In this document: positions 10,064 to 18,943 of the stretch, piece by piece | How positions within the stretch are numbered: position 1 is the stretch's first letter | Layout of the letters: each line of letters opens with the position of its first letter | From: Thermococcus sp. AM4 | GTDB lineage: Archaea; Methanobacteriota_B; Thermococci; Thermococcales; Thermococcaceae | Reading direction: 5' to 3' | Length of the DNA: 64,000 bases | Assembly (NCBI RefSeq): GCF_000151205.2 | Contig: NC_016051.1 | Span: forward strand, 1,302,001 to 1,366,000 | The notes under the pieces: model-generated | Databases searched by the model: none | What the model saw: the letters and a program-made list of their open reading frames with translations, nothing else | Told to the model about the DNA's origin: nothing | Program-made: the position numbers and the translations under genes

Positions 10064-10576
10064 TCAGAGGCTCATTGCCCCGAGGAGTTCACCCGTCTCT
10101 ATGTTGATTATCTGGACTTCCCTCTTCCGCGTGTCGAGTAAGGCGACGCTCTTGACGCCGGTCAGGTAGCCGCAGACTTCACCGGGGTTTATGAGTATTG
10201 TCCTTCCCTCCTCCCTGATCTCGTAGTGATGGGTGTGGCCAACGACAACCACGTCGTAGAGCCTGCTGCGCGCCAGGGCCCGAACGATCCTCTCGTCGGT
10301 CCCGTGAGTCACCGCGATCTTCATCCCATCGGCCTCGATCTCGATTATCTCATCGTATATGCCTAGGGCTTCGTAAAGGCCCTTCCTCTCACCGTCGTTG
10401 TTGCCGAAAACCCCCTTGAGCGGGGCCTTCAGCTCCTTCAGCTCCCTGGCGACGAACGGAGCGACGTAGTCACCGGCGTGGATCACGAGGTCAACGTTCC
10501 TCTCGTTGAAGAACTCGACGGCCTTCCTTATCGCCGGGAGGTTATCGTGGGTGTCGCTCATTATTCCAATCAGCAT
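10064..10576 (-). CDS. MJ0936/YfcE-type phosphodiesterase
   Basis: 170-residue calcineurin-like metallophosphoesterase. All metal-binding blocks are present: GIMSDTHDNLPA, HAGDYVAPF, GVFGNNDGE, TRGT-like AVTHGTDE, and VVGHTHHYEI, with NPGEVCGY after them. Relatives hydrolyse bis-pNPP or cyclic phosphodiesters with Ni or Mn; the in vivo substrate is unknown. It heads a minus-strand pair and is divergent from gins23, with a 126-base intergenic promoter region. Confidence 0.88.
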   Translation of the reverse strand: MLIGIMSDTHDNLPAIRKAVEFFNERNVDLVIHAGDYVAPFVARELKELKAPLKGVFGNNDGERKGLYEALGIYDEIIEIEADGMKIAVTHGTDERIVRALARSRLYDVVVVGHTHHYEIREEGRTILINPGEVCGYLTGVKSVALLDTRKREVQIINIETGELLGAMSL

Positions 10577-10605
10577 GATACCACCTTATGGGAAATCGTC
10601 GGGCC

Positions 10606-10672
10606 GGTTTATTAGGATTATCCCGGTGATGAGCAGATGGATACATCCGGCGCACTGCCAAGGTTTATTAGG
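10606..10672 (+). promoter_or_regulatory. Gins23-MCM promoter region with a repeated element
   Basis: The 11-base string ggtttattagg occurs at 10606-10616 and 10662-10672. The second copy sits about 31-41 bases upstream of the gins23 ATG and is suitably placed as its TATA box. The first may serve the divergent phosphodiesterase gene or be a protein-binding site. Confidence 0.4.
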
Positions 10673-10702
10673 CCATTGTTGTAGTTGGTGAAAGGTGGTG
10701 GG

Positions 10703-11197
10703 ATGTTCAGCGGAAGGGCCCTCATACCGGTCAAGATCATCAAGCCCTTTGAGGACTGGAAAACCGGCGACATAGCCCTGCTAGAGGACTGGAAGGCCAA
10801 GGTGCTCTGGGAGGCGGGGATCGGGGAGGTAGTGGACGAGACCGACAAGGTCATCGGCGAGATAGACAGGGTGATAGCCGAGGAGAGGGAAAGCCAGCCC
10901 CTCGTTCCGATCCCGGCGGGGCTCTATGAGAGGGCCGAGTTTTACATATACTACCTTGAGAACTACGTGAGGCGGAACCCGGGCGAGAGCATTGAAGTCC
11001 TGAGCGTGAAGATGACCAAGCTCGCCAACCTGAAGAAGAAGTACCGCTATCTGAAGGAAATGCGCTTTAAGAAGATACTTGAGGCGGTGAGGCTTAGACC
11101 CAACAGCCTTGAGGTTCTCGGCAGGCTCTCCCCGGAGGAGAGGAGAATCTATCTGGAGCTGTCTAAAATCAGAAACGAATGGCTGGGTGAGGGATGA
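10703..11197 (+). CDS. gins23: GINS complex subunit Gins23
   Basis: 164-residue subunit of the archaeal GINS complex, which joins MCM and the Cdc45/GAN-type nuclease in the replicative helicase assembly. A short N-terminal beta domain (ALIPVKIIKPFEDWKTGD) precedes a helical domain (LYERAEFYIYYLENYVRR). This B-then-A order fits Psf2/Psf3-type Gins23 rather than Gins51. It is translationally coupled to MCM through ATGA, the arrangement known in Pyrococcus and Thermococcus. The start is the ATG at 10703 behind GGTGGTG; upstream in-frame TTG/GTG codons lack a ribosome site. Confidence 0.85.
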   Translation: MFSGRALIPVKIIKPFEDWKTGDIALLEDWKAKVLWEAGIGEVVDETDKVIGEIDRVIAEERESQPLVPIPAGLYERAEFYIYYLENYVRRNPGESIEVLSVKMTKLANLKKKYRYLKEMRFKKILEAVRLRPNSLEVLGRLSPEERRIYLELSKIRNEWLGEG

Positions 11198-14100
11198 TGG
11201 ATAGAGAGGACATGATCTCCCGCTTTGCGACGTTTCTCCGCGAGTACAAGGACGACGACGGGAACCCGGTCTACCTGAACAGACTGAAGGACCTGCTCAC
11301 GGTCGTTCCGAAGAGATCCCTGACCGTAGACTGGGCGCACCTCAACTCCTTCGACCCCGAACTGGCGGAAGAGCTCCTGGAGAACCCCGAGGAGGTCCTG
11401 ATGGCAGGAGAAGACGCCATTCAGATAGTTCTCCGCGAGGATCTCATGTACTCCGAAGAGCTCAAGATACACGCGCGCTTTTACAACCTTCCGCATACGT
11501 TGCTCGTCAAGGAACTCGGGAGCGAGCACATAAACAGGCTTATTCAGGTTGAAGGAATAATCACGCGCGTCAGCGAGGTCAAGCCGTTTGTTCAAAAGGC
11601 CGTTTTCGTCTGCAAGGACTGCGGAAACGAGATGATTCGCCTCCAGAGGCCCTACGAGAACCTCGTCAAGCCAGCCAAGTGCGACGCCTGTGGTTCAAGA
11701 AACGTCGAGCTCGACGTGGAAAAAAGCAGGTTCATCAACTTCCAGAGCTTCCGCCTTCAGGACAGACCCGAGAGCCTTAAAGGCGGTCAGATGCCCCGCT
11801 TCGTCGATGCCATACTTCTCGACGACCTCGTCGATACCGCCCTGCCGGGCGACCGTGTTCTCGTGACCGGAATCCTGCGCGTTATCCTCGAGCAGAGGGA
11901 CAAGAGGCCGATTTTCAAGAAGGTTCTGGAGGTCAACCACATCGAACAGCTCAGCAAGGAGATTGAAGAGCTTGAGATTTCGCCGGAAGACGAGCAGAAG
12001 ATTCGCGAGCTGGCGAAGAGGAAGGATATCGTTGACGCAATAGTGGACTCGATAGCTCCGGCCATCTGGGGGCACAGGATAGTCAAGAAGGGAATCGCTT
12101 TAGCGCTCTTCGGCGGTGTGCAGAGGGTTCTCCCAGATGGAACGAAGCTGAGGGGAGAAAGCCACGTTCTGCTGGTTGGTGACCCCGGTGTTGCTAAGTG
12201 CGTTGATTACCACACGAAGGTTCTCTTAGCCGATGGAAGCCTGAAGGAAATTGGCGAAATAGTCGACGAGGCCATCGAGAAGGCAAAAGCCGAAGGGAAG
12301 CTCGGAAGGGTCGACGATGGCTTCTACGCGCCGATTGACCTCGAGCTATATGCTCTCGACGCGAAAACGCTGAAGGTCAGGAGAGTTAAAGCTAACATCG
12401 CCTGGAAGAGAACTGCCCCAGAAAAGATGTTCAGGATAAGGACCTCGAGCGGAAGGGAGATTCGCGTTACCCCAACCCACCCCTTCTTCACCTTCGAAAA
12501 CGGCCAGTTCAGGACGAGGAAGGCGGAAGAGCTGAGGGTTGGAGACTTTATAGCAACTCCAAGGCGCGACAACGAGCCAAAGATAGTTCCTGAAACGGAA
12601 GATGAAGGAATTAGGAAGCTCCTCGAAGAGTCTGACATCTTCTGGGACAGGGTTGTCGAAATTGAAGAGTACAAACCCGAGCACGAGTGGGTCTACGACC
12701 TCCAGATTCCGGAGCACCACAACTTCATAGCCAACGACATCTTCGTCCACAACAGCCAGCTCCTCCGCTACGTGGCAAATCTCGCTCCAAGGGCGATTTA
12801 TACGAGCGGTAAGAGTTCAAGCGCCGCCGGTTTGACCGCTGCAGCCGTGCGCGACGAGTTCACGGGCTCGTGGGTTCTGGAAGCTGGTGTTCTCGTCTTA
12901 GCGGATGGTGGCTTTGCCTGCCTGCATCCTGATTCAAGGGTTCTTGTCGATGGGAAATATCAGAGAATCGAAGACCTCTTCGAGCTTGAGAAGTCATACA
13001 AGGCGCTCTCCGATGGCCAAATCGTGGACATTCAGGAGAAGGAGATGGAAGTCACAGCCCTCAACCTCGGAAGCATGAGGACGAAAACTTCCAAGGCCAC
13101 GATAATCCGCAGGAAGCCCTGGAAGGGCGAGCTGTTAAAGCTCAAGTTCCGCTCAGGCAACGAGGTAACGCTAACTCCTGACCACCTCCTCATAGACGGC
13201 CAGACCCTTGAGTGGAAGGAGGCGGAGAAGTTTAAGGTTGGCGATATGGTGGTTGCCCCACTAAAGCTTCCATCAGTGGGGAGAAGGGTGCATCTGCTCG
13301 ATATTTTGCCCCCGGACTGGAAGGTTAAGCTAACGCCCGAAGAAAAGAACGAACTGAAGCGAGAAATCCTCAGGAGATTCAAGAGCCTCGCGGAGTTCAA
13401 CAAGGAGTATGGCATTTCAAAGGACTTCCTCTCTGGAAAGGGTTCTATCCGCGTCGGGAAGTTTAGGGAGATACTGCGTGAGCTGGGACTCTACGAGAAG
13501 TGGCGCGAGAGGCCTCTAACCTATGGGCCGAACTACCGCAGGGAGCGCCTTAAAGTGGCCTACATAACACCGGAGCTTGCGTACTTCCTCGGATTCCTCT
13601 ACGGCGATGGGTGGATAAAGAGGAACGGCTCTAAGGTTCACGTTCGCATTGTGCAGTCGAAGGTTCACAAAGACCAGATTAGGGCCATCAGGAGGGCATT
13701 TGAGAGCTTCTACGATGGACCGTTGAGAGAGTACGAGAGAACCACGAGGAGCGAGCTTGCTGGCAATGAAATAGAGAGCGACGCGATAACGTTCCATGTT
13801 AGCTCGCCACTGCTCGCGTACCTGTACGAGTATCTCACCGAAGACAACCTGAAAAACGCATTCTCTCTGGACGATGAGGCGCTGAGAGCGTTTATCGCGG
13901 GCGCTCTCGATTCGGACGGCTGTGTCTCGGTTAAGAAGAGCGAGAGGGGAAGCGTGGTTCACATAGAGTTCTTACTCTCAAACGATGTGGAAAGGGACAA
14001 AGCCTTTGCACTGCTCCTCAGGAGGTTTGACGTGTACGCCCGTGTGATTCCAGGGAAAGGCGTGAACAGGGTTAGGGTAACTGGAAGGGAGGACGTCATA

Positions 14101-16392
14101 AACCTCCTCAACGCGGTTAAGGATTACAGCGTTAAGGTTAAGGAGATACCTCTCAAAAAGCACCTCGTCTCGGCGAGGAGCGACAAAGTGCCGGCAGAGC
14201 CCGTTAGGAAAATTGCCAGGGCCATCATCGAGAGCGTTCCTGCCAAAGTACTGCAGGAGAGAGGGCTCTGGAGTACCGTCTACTCATACGCCAAGGGCAA
14301 GTATCAGCCCAGCAGGATTCAGCTCAGAAAACTCATTGAGAGGCTCGGCAATGTCCTGAGTCCAGAAATCAGGATTAAGCTCGAAGTTCTTGCCACAAGG
14401 GATTATCTCCTTGACGAAATCGTCTCCATCGAGCGCGTTCCCTACGAGGGCTACGTCTACGACCTCTACGTGCCGGGTGAGCACAACTTCTTAGCAGAGG
14501 GAATCATAGTTCACAACTGCATTGACGAGTTCGACAAAATGAGTGACCGTGACAGGAGCGCGATTCACGAAGCGCTGGAGCAGCAGAGCTACCACCACGA
14601 CTTCGAGCTTCTCCTCGCTGACGGCAGGAAGGTGAAGATAGGCGAGCTGGTGGATTCTCTTATCGAGGCCAACCGCGATAAGGTGATAATCGGTAATGAC
14701 ACTGAGATACTGCCCGTTGATGATATCGAGCTTTTGGCCTACGACCTCGAGCGGAGGGAAATCGTGAAGGTCAAAGCGGACCGCGTGAGCAGGCACAGAG
14801 CGCCTGACAGATTCATACGGCTGAGGTTCTCGAACGGCAGGGAAGTTACCGTGACCCCGGAGCACCCGATAATGGTGTGGGAGAACGGCGAAATAAGGGA
14901 GAAGCCGGCGGAGGAAGTGGCAATTGACGACGTCGTGCTCGGGGTTGCGAGGTACCCCGTTGAGATCGAGCAGCCTGACGAGCCGGCCAGGGACAAAAAA
15001 GCCGCCTGGGACAGGCAGGACTACCTCTACTCCCTTGGAATAGTGTCGAAGATAAAGAAGGCCCCGGGCCGCTATGAGGTGACGCCTGTCGAGAGAACAT
15101 TCCCGGGAGAGCTTCTGAAGAAACTCGAGGAGGCCGGTAAGAACGTTCGCTTCAAGCTCTCCAACAGGTACTACGCCAGAAAACCTCTCGTTTCGGAATC
15201 CCTCCTGAGGGAAGAGATACGGCGGCTTAGGGAGCACGTTGAGCTCGTTAGGGAGCTGGCTAACAGGGAGCCACTCAGAGCCCTCGACTACCTCAACAAG
15301 TCCAGAATAGCCTTCAAGTACGGCATCAGCTCACTGACGCTCAGGCACAGAATAGAGAGGAACGATCCGACCGCCCTGTCAATACTCAGAACCGAGGTTG
15401 AGAACGAGGCCGAGAGAATAGAGCGCGTAATAGAGGAAATTGAGGGGTTCCTGAACGGCAACGTCAACTTCCTGAGGGTTAAGGGCACCGAGGTGATCCC
15501 CAACGACAGCTGGGAATGGGTCTACGACGTGACCGTTGAGCCGTACCACCTCTTCGTCTCCCATGGCTTAGTTCTTCACAACACGATAAGCATCTCGAAG
15601 GCAGGAATTACGGCGACGCTCAACGCGCGAACGACGGTCATAGCAGCTGCAAACCCGAAGTTCGGCCGCTTCAACCGCATGAAGTCCCTGCCAGAGCAGC
15701 TCGACCTTCCACCGACCCTGCTGAGCCGTTTCGACCTCATATTCCTCCTGCTCGACGAGCCGGACGAGAAAATCGACGCGAGCATAGCGGAGCACATACT
15801 GCGCGTCAGGCGCGGCGAGGCGGAAGTCGTTACGCCGAAGATTCCCTACGACCTCCTCAAGAAGTACATAGCCTACGCGAGGAAGAACGTCCATCCCGTT
15901 CTGAGCAGGGAAGCTATGGAGGAAATAAAGCGCTACTACGTCAAGATGAGGAAGGGACTCAAGAGGGGCAATGAGGAAGGTGTTCAACCGATTCCGATAA
16001 CCGCGAGACAGCTTGAGGCCCTCATCCGTCTCAGCGAGGCCCACGCGAGAATGCGCCTGAGCGAGACGGTAACGCGCGAAGATGCGAGAGCTGCCATAGA
16101 GCTCATCGAGGCTATGATGAGGACAATCGCTGTGGACGAGGAGGGCAACATAGACGTCTCGATACTGGAGATAGGCAAGAGCTCTAAAAAGCTTAACAAG
16201 ATAGAGAAGCTGGTCGATATAATCAAGAACCTCGAGCCGGAGGGAGAATACGGAGCGCCGGCGGATAAGGTGATAGAGGCGGCGAAACAGGCAGGAGTTG
16301 GGGGTAAGCGCGAGGTCGAGAAAATAATTGAGGAGCTGAAAGCCGAGGGCAGGATATACGAGCCGAGGGCCGGCTTTTACAGGGTGCTCTGA
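11194..16392 (+). CDS. mcm: MCM replicative helicase precursor with three inteins
   Basis: 1732 residues, of which about 682 are MCM after removal of inteins at residues 336-520, 576-1108 and 1132-1463. The extein has the N-terminal domain with zinc cysteines (CKDCG and CDACG, about 140-165), Walker A GDPGVAKS (split by intein 1), the Walker B region LADGGFACIDEFDKM (split by intein 2), HEALEQQT (split by intein 3), the arginine-finger motif LLSRFDLIF and a C-terminal winged-helix-like end. It unwinds DNA at replication forks with GINS. It starts at the ATG at 11194, overlapping the Gins23 stop; the ATG at 11197 is an alternative. No frameshift is seen across 5.2 kb, so all inteins appear spliceable. 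Confidence 0.95.
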   Translation: MMDREDMISRFATFLREYKDDDGNPVYLNRLKDLLTVVPKRSLTVDWAHLNSFDPELAEELLENPEEVLMAGEDAIQIVLREDLMYSEELKIHARFYNLPHTLLVKELGSEHINRLIQVEGIITRVSEVKPFVQKAVFVCKDCGNEMIRLQRPYENLVKPAKCDACGSRNVELDVEKSRFINFQSFRLQDRPESLKGGQMPRFVDAILLDDLVDTALPGDRVLVTGILRVILEQRDKRPIFKKVLEVNHIEQLSKEIEELEISPEDEQKIRELAKRKDIVDAIVDSIAPAIWGHRIVKKGIALALFGGVQRVLPDGTKLRGESHVLLVGDPGVAKCVDYHTKVLLADGSLKEIGEIVDEAIEKAKAEGKLGRVDDGFYAPIDLELYALDAKTLKVRRVKANIAWKRTAPEKMFRIRTSSGREIRVTPTHPFFTFENGQFRTRKAEELRVGDFIATPRRDNEPKIVPETEDEGIRKLLEESDIFWDRVVEIEEYKPEHEWVYDLQIPEHHNFIANDIFVHNSQLLRYVANLAPRAIYTSGKSSSAAGLTAAAVRDEFTGSWVLEAGVLVLADGGFACLHPDSRVLVDGKYQRIEDLFELEKSYKALSDGQIVDIQEKEMEVTALNLGSMRTKTSKATIIRRKPWKGELLKLKFRSGNEVTLTPDHLLIDGQTLEWKEAEKFKVGDMVVAPLKLPSVGRRVHLLDILPPDWKVKLTPEEKNELKREILRRFKSLAEFNKEYGISKDFLSGKGSIRVGKFREILRELGLYEKWRERPLTYGPNYRRERLKVAYITPELAYFLGFLYGDGWIKRNGSKVHVRIVQSKVHKDQIRAIRRAFESFYDGPLREYERTTRSELAGNEIESDAITFHVSSPLLAYLYEYLTEDNLKNAFSLDDEALRAFIAGALDSDGCVSVKKSERGSVVHIEFLLSNDVERDKAFALLLRRFDVYARVIPGKGVNRVRVTGREDVINLLNAVKDYSVKVKEIPLKKHLVSARSDKVPAEPVRKIARAIIESVPAKVLQERGLWSTVYSYAKGKYQPSRIQLRKLIERLGNVLSPEIRIKLEVLATRDYLLDEIVSIERVPYEGYVYDLYVPGEHNFLAEGIIVHNCIDEFDKMSDRDRSAIHEALEQQSYHHDFELLLADGRKVKIGELVDSLIEANRDKVIIGNDTEILPVDDIELLAYDLERREIVKVKADRVSRHRAPDRFIRLRFSNGREVTVTPEHPIMVWENGEIREKPAEEVAIDDVVLGVARYPVEIEQPDEPARDKKAAWDRQDYLYSLGIVSKIKKAPGRYEVTPVERTFPGELLKKLEEAGKNVRFKLSNRYYARKPLVSESLLREEIRRLREHVELVRELANREPLRALDYLNKSRIAFKYGISSLTLRHRIERNDPTALSILRTEVENEAERIERVIEEIEGFLNGNVNFLRVKGTEVIPNDSWEWVYDVTVEPYHLFVSHGLVLHNTISISKAGITATLNARTTVIAAANPKFGRFNRMKSLPEQLDLPPTLLSRFDLIFLLLDEPDEKIDASIAEHILRVRRGEAEVVTPKIPYDLLKKYIAYARKNVHPVLSREAMEEIKRYYVKMRKGLKRGNEEGVQPIPITARQLEALIRLSEAHARMRLSETVTREDARAAIELIEAMMRTIAVDEEGNIDVSILEIGKSSKKLNKIEKLVDIIKNLEPEGEYGAPADKVIEAAKQAGVGGKREVEKIIEELKAEGRIYEPRAGFYRVL
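12199..12753 (+). other. Intein 1 in MCM (Walker A site, mini-intein)
   Basis: 185-residue intein between the Lys and Ser of GDPGVAK/S. It begins CVDYHTKVLLADG (Cys1), has the block B TPTHPFF and ends with HHNFIANDIFVHN before Ser+1. No LAGLIDADG-type motif and no room for one, so it is a splicing-only mini-intein. The insertion site is the one usually called MCM-a (CDC21-a). Confidence 0.93.
12919..14517 (+). other. Intein 2 in MCM (Walker B site, with LAGLIDADG endonuclease)
   Basis: 533-residue intein between Ala and Cys of LADGGFA/C. It begins CLHPDSRVLVDGKY, has block B TPDHLLI and ends EHNFLAEGIIVHN before Cys+1. Two homing-endonuclease motifs are seen, LGFLYGDGWIKR and FIAGALDSDGCV, both with the catalytic Asp, so the endonuclease may be active. 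Confidence 0.93.
14587..15582 (+). other. Intein 3 in MCM (after HEALEQQ, no recognisable endonuclease)
   Basis: 332-residue intein between Gln and Thr of ALEQQ/T. It starts with Ser1 (SYHHDFELLLADG), has block B TPEHPIM and ends YHLFVSHGLVLHN before Thr+1. The central region (about intein residues 130-290) is helical and charged, lacks LAGLIDADG motifs and contains a helix-turn-helix-like segment (IAFKYGISSLTLRHRI). Confidence 0.9.
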
Positions 16393-16402
16393 TAACGCCA
16401 AA

Positions 16403-16412
16403 GGTTATAAAG
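16403..16412 (+). promoter_or_regulatory. TATA box of the aIF2-beta gene
   Basis: ggttataaag lies 31-40 bases upstream of the ATG at 16443, with GGGGGTGAG as the ribosome site between them. Confidence 0.55.
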
Positions 16413-16442
16413 CGAAGGGGAAACCTATGAGGGGGTGAGAAG

Positions 16443-16871
16443 ATGAGCGAGAGCATTGACTTTTACGACTTCGAGAAGCTCCTCGATAAGGCTTACGAGG
16501 AGTTGCCCGAGAACGTGAAGCACCACAGGTCGCGTTTCGAGGTGCCGGCTGCACTCGTCACAATAGCCGGTAACAGGACGATCATCGAGAACTTCGTCGA
16601 CATAGCCGAGGCCATGAACAGAGACCCGAACCACCTGCTGAAGTTCATACTGCGCGAGGTGGCAACGGCCGGAACGCTCGAGGGCAGGCGCGTGATTTTG
16701 CAGGGACGGTTCACTCCGTACCTGATAGCCAACAAGCTGAAGAAGTACCTCAAGGAGTACGTCATCTGCCCGGTCTGTGGAAGCCCAGATACCAAGATCA
16801 TCAAGCGGGACAGGTTCTACTTCCTCAAGTGCGAGGCCTGCGGTGCCGAAACGCCGATCCAGCACCTCTGA
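16443..16871 (+). CDS. eif2b: Translation initiation factor aIF2 beta subunit
   Basis: 142 residues, normal for archaeal aIF2-beta, part of the GTP-dependent factor that carries initiator Met-tRNA to the small ribosomal subunit. After a short N-terminal helix (the gamma-subunit contact region), the core has [20 protein letters not shown], followed by a C-terminal zinc ribbon with CPVCGSPDT and [13 protein letters not shown] box and GGGGGTGAG ribosome site precede it. It is separated from mcm by 50 bases and is probably transcribed on its own. Confidence 0.95.
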   Translation: MSESIDFYDFEKLLDKAYEELPENVKHHRSRFEVPAALVTIAGNRTIIENFVDIAEAMNRDPNHLLKFILREVATAGTLEGRRVILQGRFTPYLIANKLKKYLKEYVICPVCGSPDTKIIKRDRFYFLKCEACGAETPIQHL

Positions 16872-16882
16872 GGCCTTCATTC

Positions 16883-16888
16883 TTTTTT
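16883..16888 (+). terminator. Oligo-T terminator after aIF2-beta
   Basis: A T6 run follows the aIF2-beta stop by 11 bases in a T-rich context, the usual form of an archaeal intrinsic terminator. Confidence 0.4.
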
Positions 16889-16964
16889 GCCCGCCTATGG
16901 ACAAATTATCCATTCTTGGATGAAATTCCGCTCCTCAAAAACCCTTTTAAACTTTACAAACTAC

Positions 16965-16988
16965 AACCCCCAAGAAACCGAGGGGGTT
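16965..16988 (+). promoter_or_regulatory. Hairpin covering the mmdA ribosome-binding region
   Basis: aaccccc at 16965-16971 and gggggtt at 16982-16988 form a perfect 7-bp stem with a 10-base loop. It ends six bases before the ATG at 16995. The 3' arm is the only G-rich sequence available as a ribosome site, so the stem would hide it. Confidence 0.5.
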
Positions 16989-16994
16989 ACTCTT

Positions 16995-18563
16995 ATGAGC
17001 ATGGAGGAGAAGCTCAACGAGCTTTACGAGAGGAGGGAAAAGATTCTCGCCATGGGCGGGGAGAAGGCGGTTGAAAAGCAGCACGCCAAAGGAAAGCTCA
17101 CCGCCCGCGAGAGGATTGAAAAGCTCCTCGATCCGGGAAGCTTCGTGGAAATCGGCATGTTCGTCAAGCACAGGGGCACTGAATTCGGCCTCGACAAGAA
17201 GGAACTGCCTGCTGACGGCGTCATCACCGGCTACGGAACCATCGATGGCAGGCTCGTTTTCGTCTACGCTCAGGACTTCACCGTCATGGGCGGTTCGCTC
17301 GGCGAGATGCACGCGATGAAGATAAAGCGCGTCATGGAGCTGGCCCTCGAAGCCGGCGCTCCTGTCATAGGCCTCAACGACTCAGGAGGAGCGAGGATTC
17401 AGGAGGGTGTAGATGCGCTCAAGGGCTACGGTGAGATTTTCAAGATGAACACGATTCTCAGCGGTGTGGTTCCCCAGATTACCGCGATAATGGGTCCCTG
17501 TGCCGGCGGAGCCGTTTACAGCCCCGCCATCGGAGACTTCATCCTCATGGTGGACAACCCCGCGAGCTTCATGTTCATCACCGGGCCTCAGGTCGTCAAA
17601 GCCGTTACCGGCGTTGAGGTTACACCGGTTCAGCTCGGCGGAGCGATGGTTCACGCGCAGAGGGCCGGTCAGGCTCACCTCATAGGCAAGAGCGACGAGG
17701 AGGTTCTGGCTTTAATAAGGCGTCTCGTGAGCTACCTGCCGTCCAACAACATGGAGAAGCCACCTCGCGTCAAGACGAACGATTTGCCCTTCAGGAAGAG
17801 CGAGAGGCTTTACGAAATCGTCCCGGACGACCCGAACAAGCCCTACGACGTCAGGGATGTCATCTACGAGATAGTGGACAGAGATGAGAACGGCAACCCG
17901 GACTTCCTTGAAATCCTCCCCTACTTCGCCCCGAACGCCGTGGTTGGCTTTGGAAGGATGAACGGCCAGACCGTTGGAATCATCGCCAACAACCCCAAGT
18001 ACTTCGCTGGAGTTCTCGACATAGACAGCTCGGACAAGATAGCGAGGTTTGTGAGAACCTGCGACGCCTTCAACATTCCGATAGTCACACTCGTGGACGT
18101 TCCCGGTTATTTACCCGGTGTTGACCAAGAAAGCCGGGGAATAATCAGGCACGGCGCGAAGGTCCTCTACGCCTACGCCGAGGCGACCGTTCCGATGGTA
18201 ACCGTCATCCTCAGAAAGGCCTACGGTGGAGCCTACCTCGCGATGGGAAGCAAGCACCTTGGAGCCGACTTCGTCTTTGCCTGGCCAACTGCCGAGATAG
18301 CGGTCATGGGTCCGGAGGGTGCGGCGAACATCATATTCAGGAAAGAAATCGCAGCGGCCGAGAACCCGGAGGAAGTTAGACAGCAGAAGATAGCCGAGTA
18401 CCGCGAGAAGTTCGCCAACCCGTACGTCGCGGCCGCGAGGGGTTACATCGACGACGTCATCGACCCGGCGGAGACGAGGGGCAAGGTGATTATGGCGCTT
18501 GAAGCTTTGGAGAGCAAGAGGGTTAAACTCCCGCCGAAGAAGCACGGCAACATACCGCTGTGA
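16995..18563 (+). CDS. mmdA: Methylmalonyl-CoA decarboxylase alpha subunit (carboxyltransferase)
   Basis: 522-residue carboxyltransferase that moves CO2 from an acyl-CoA (methylmalonyl- or malonyl-type) to the biotin of the carrier subunit. Two crotonase-like halves are evident: GLNDSGGARIQEGVDALKGYG with GPCAGGAVYSPAIGDF in the first, and VDVPGYLPGVDQE with RKAYGGAYLAMGSK in the second. It is the first gene of an alpha-delta-gamma-beta operon, which fits a membrane Na+-pumping decarboxylase; a related role in acyl-CoA carboxylation cannot be excluded. The start is the ATG at 16995, since upstream in-frame codons read as leader; the ATG at 17001 is an alternative. Confidence 0.9.
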   Translation: MSMEEKLNELYERREKILAMGGEKAVEKQHAKGKLTARERIEKLLDPGSFVEIGMFVKHRGTEFGLDKKELPADGVITGYGTIDGRLVFVYAQDFTVMGGSLGEMHAMKIKRVMELALEAGAPVIGLNDSGGARIQEGVDALKGYGEIFKMNTILSGVVPQITAIMGPCAGGAVYSPAIGDFILMVDNPASFMFITGPQVVKAVTGVEVTPVQLGGAMVHAQRAGQAHLIGKSDEEVLALIRRLVSYLPSNNMEKPPRVKTNDLPFRKSERLYEIVPDDPNKPYDVRDVIYEIVDRDENGNPDFLEILPYFAPNAVVGFGRMNGQTVGIIANNPKYFAGVLDIDSSDKIARFVRTCDAFNIPIVTLVDVPGYLPGVDQESRGIIRHGAKVLYAYAEATVPMVTVILRKAYGGAYLAMGSKHLGADFVFAWPTAEIAVMGPEGAANIIFRKEIAAAENPEEVRQQKIAEYREKFANPYVAAARGYIDDVIDPAETRGKVIMALEALESKRVKLPPKKHGNIPL

Positions 18564-18572
18564 GGTGGAAGC

Positions 18573-18941
18573 ATGAGCCAGCTCGTTGAAGGCGGATGGA
18601 TTACCGTCATAGGAATCACCGTCGTCTTCGCAATACTCACCATTTTGGCTATAGTGATGTACGCCATAGGCGCCTTCGAGCGCGGGATGACGAGGAAGGC
18701 CGAGAAGGCCGAGGAAAAGGCCATTGAGGAGACGAAGGAGGAGATTGAGGTTGTGGAGGAAATCCCTCCGAGGGATCTGGCAATCATAACCGCCTCAATT
18801 CTCGCCTATCTCGCGAAGAAGGCGGAAATTGCCCGCCCGTTGCCCTTTAGGAGGAAGGTTTCCGACGCCTGGCGCCTCTACGGTTTACAGAGCGGTATGG
18901 ATGAGGTTGAGAACTTCAACTACGAGATGAGGAAGTGGTGA
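18573..18941 (+). CDS. mmdD: OadG/MmdD-type delta subunit of the Na+-pumping decarboxylase
   Basis: 122 residues: one N-terminal membrane helix ([20 protein letters not shown]), an acidic Glu/Lys-rich coiled linker, and a C-terminal tail ([14 protein letters not shown]). This layout matches the small anchoring subunit that holds the alpha and biotin subunits on the membrane beta subunit. GAGGTGGAAGC precedes the ATG. It lies ten bases after mmdA and three bases before the biotin carrier start. Confidence 0.75.
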   Translation: MSQLVEGGWITVIGITVVFAILTILAIVMYAIGAFERGMTRKAEKAEEKAIEETKEEIEVVEEIPPRDLAIITASILAYLAKKAEIARPLPFRRKVSDAWRLYGLQSGMDEVENFNYEMRKW

Positions 18942-18943
18942 AG

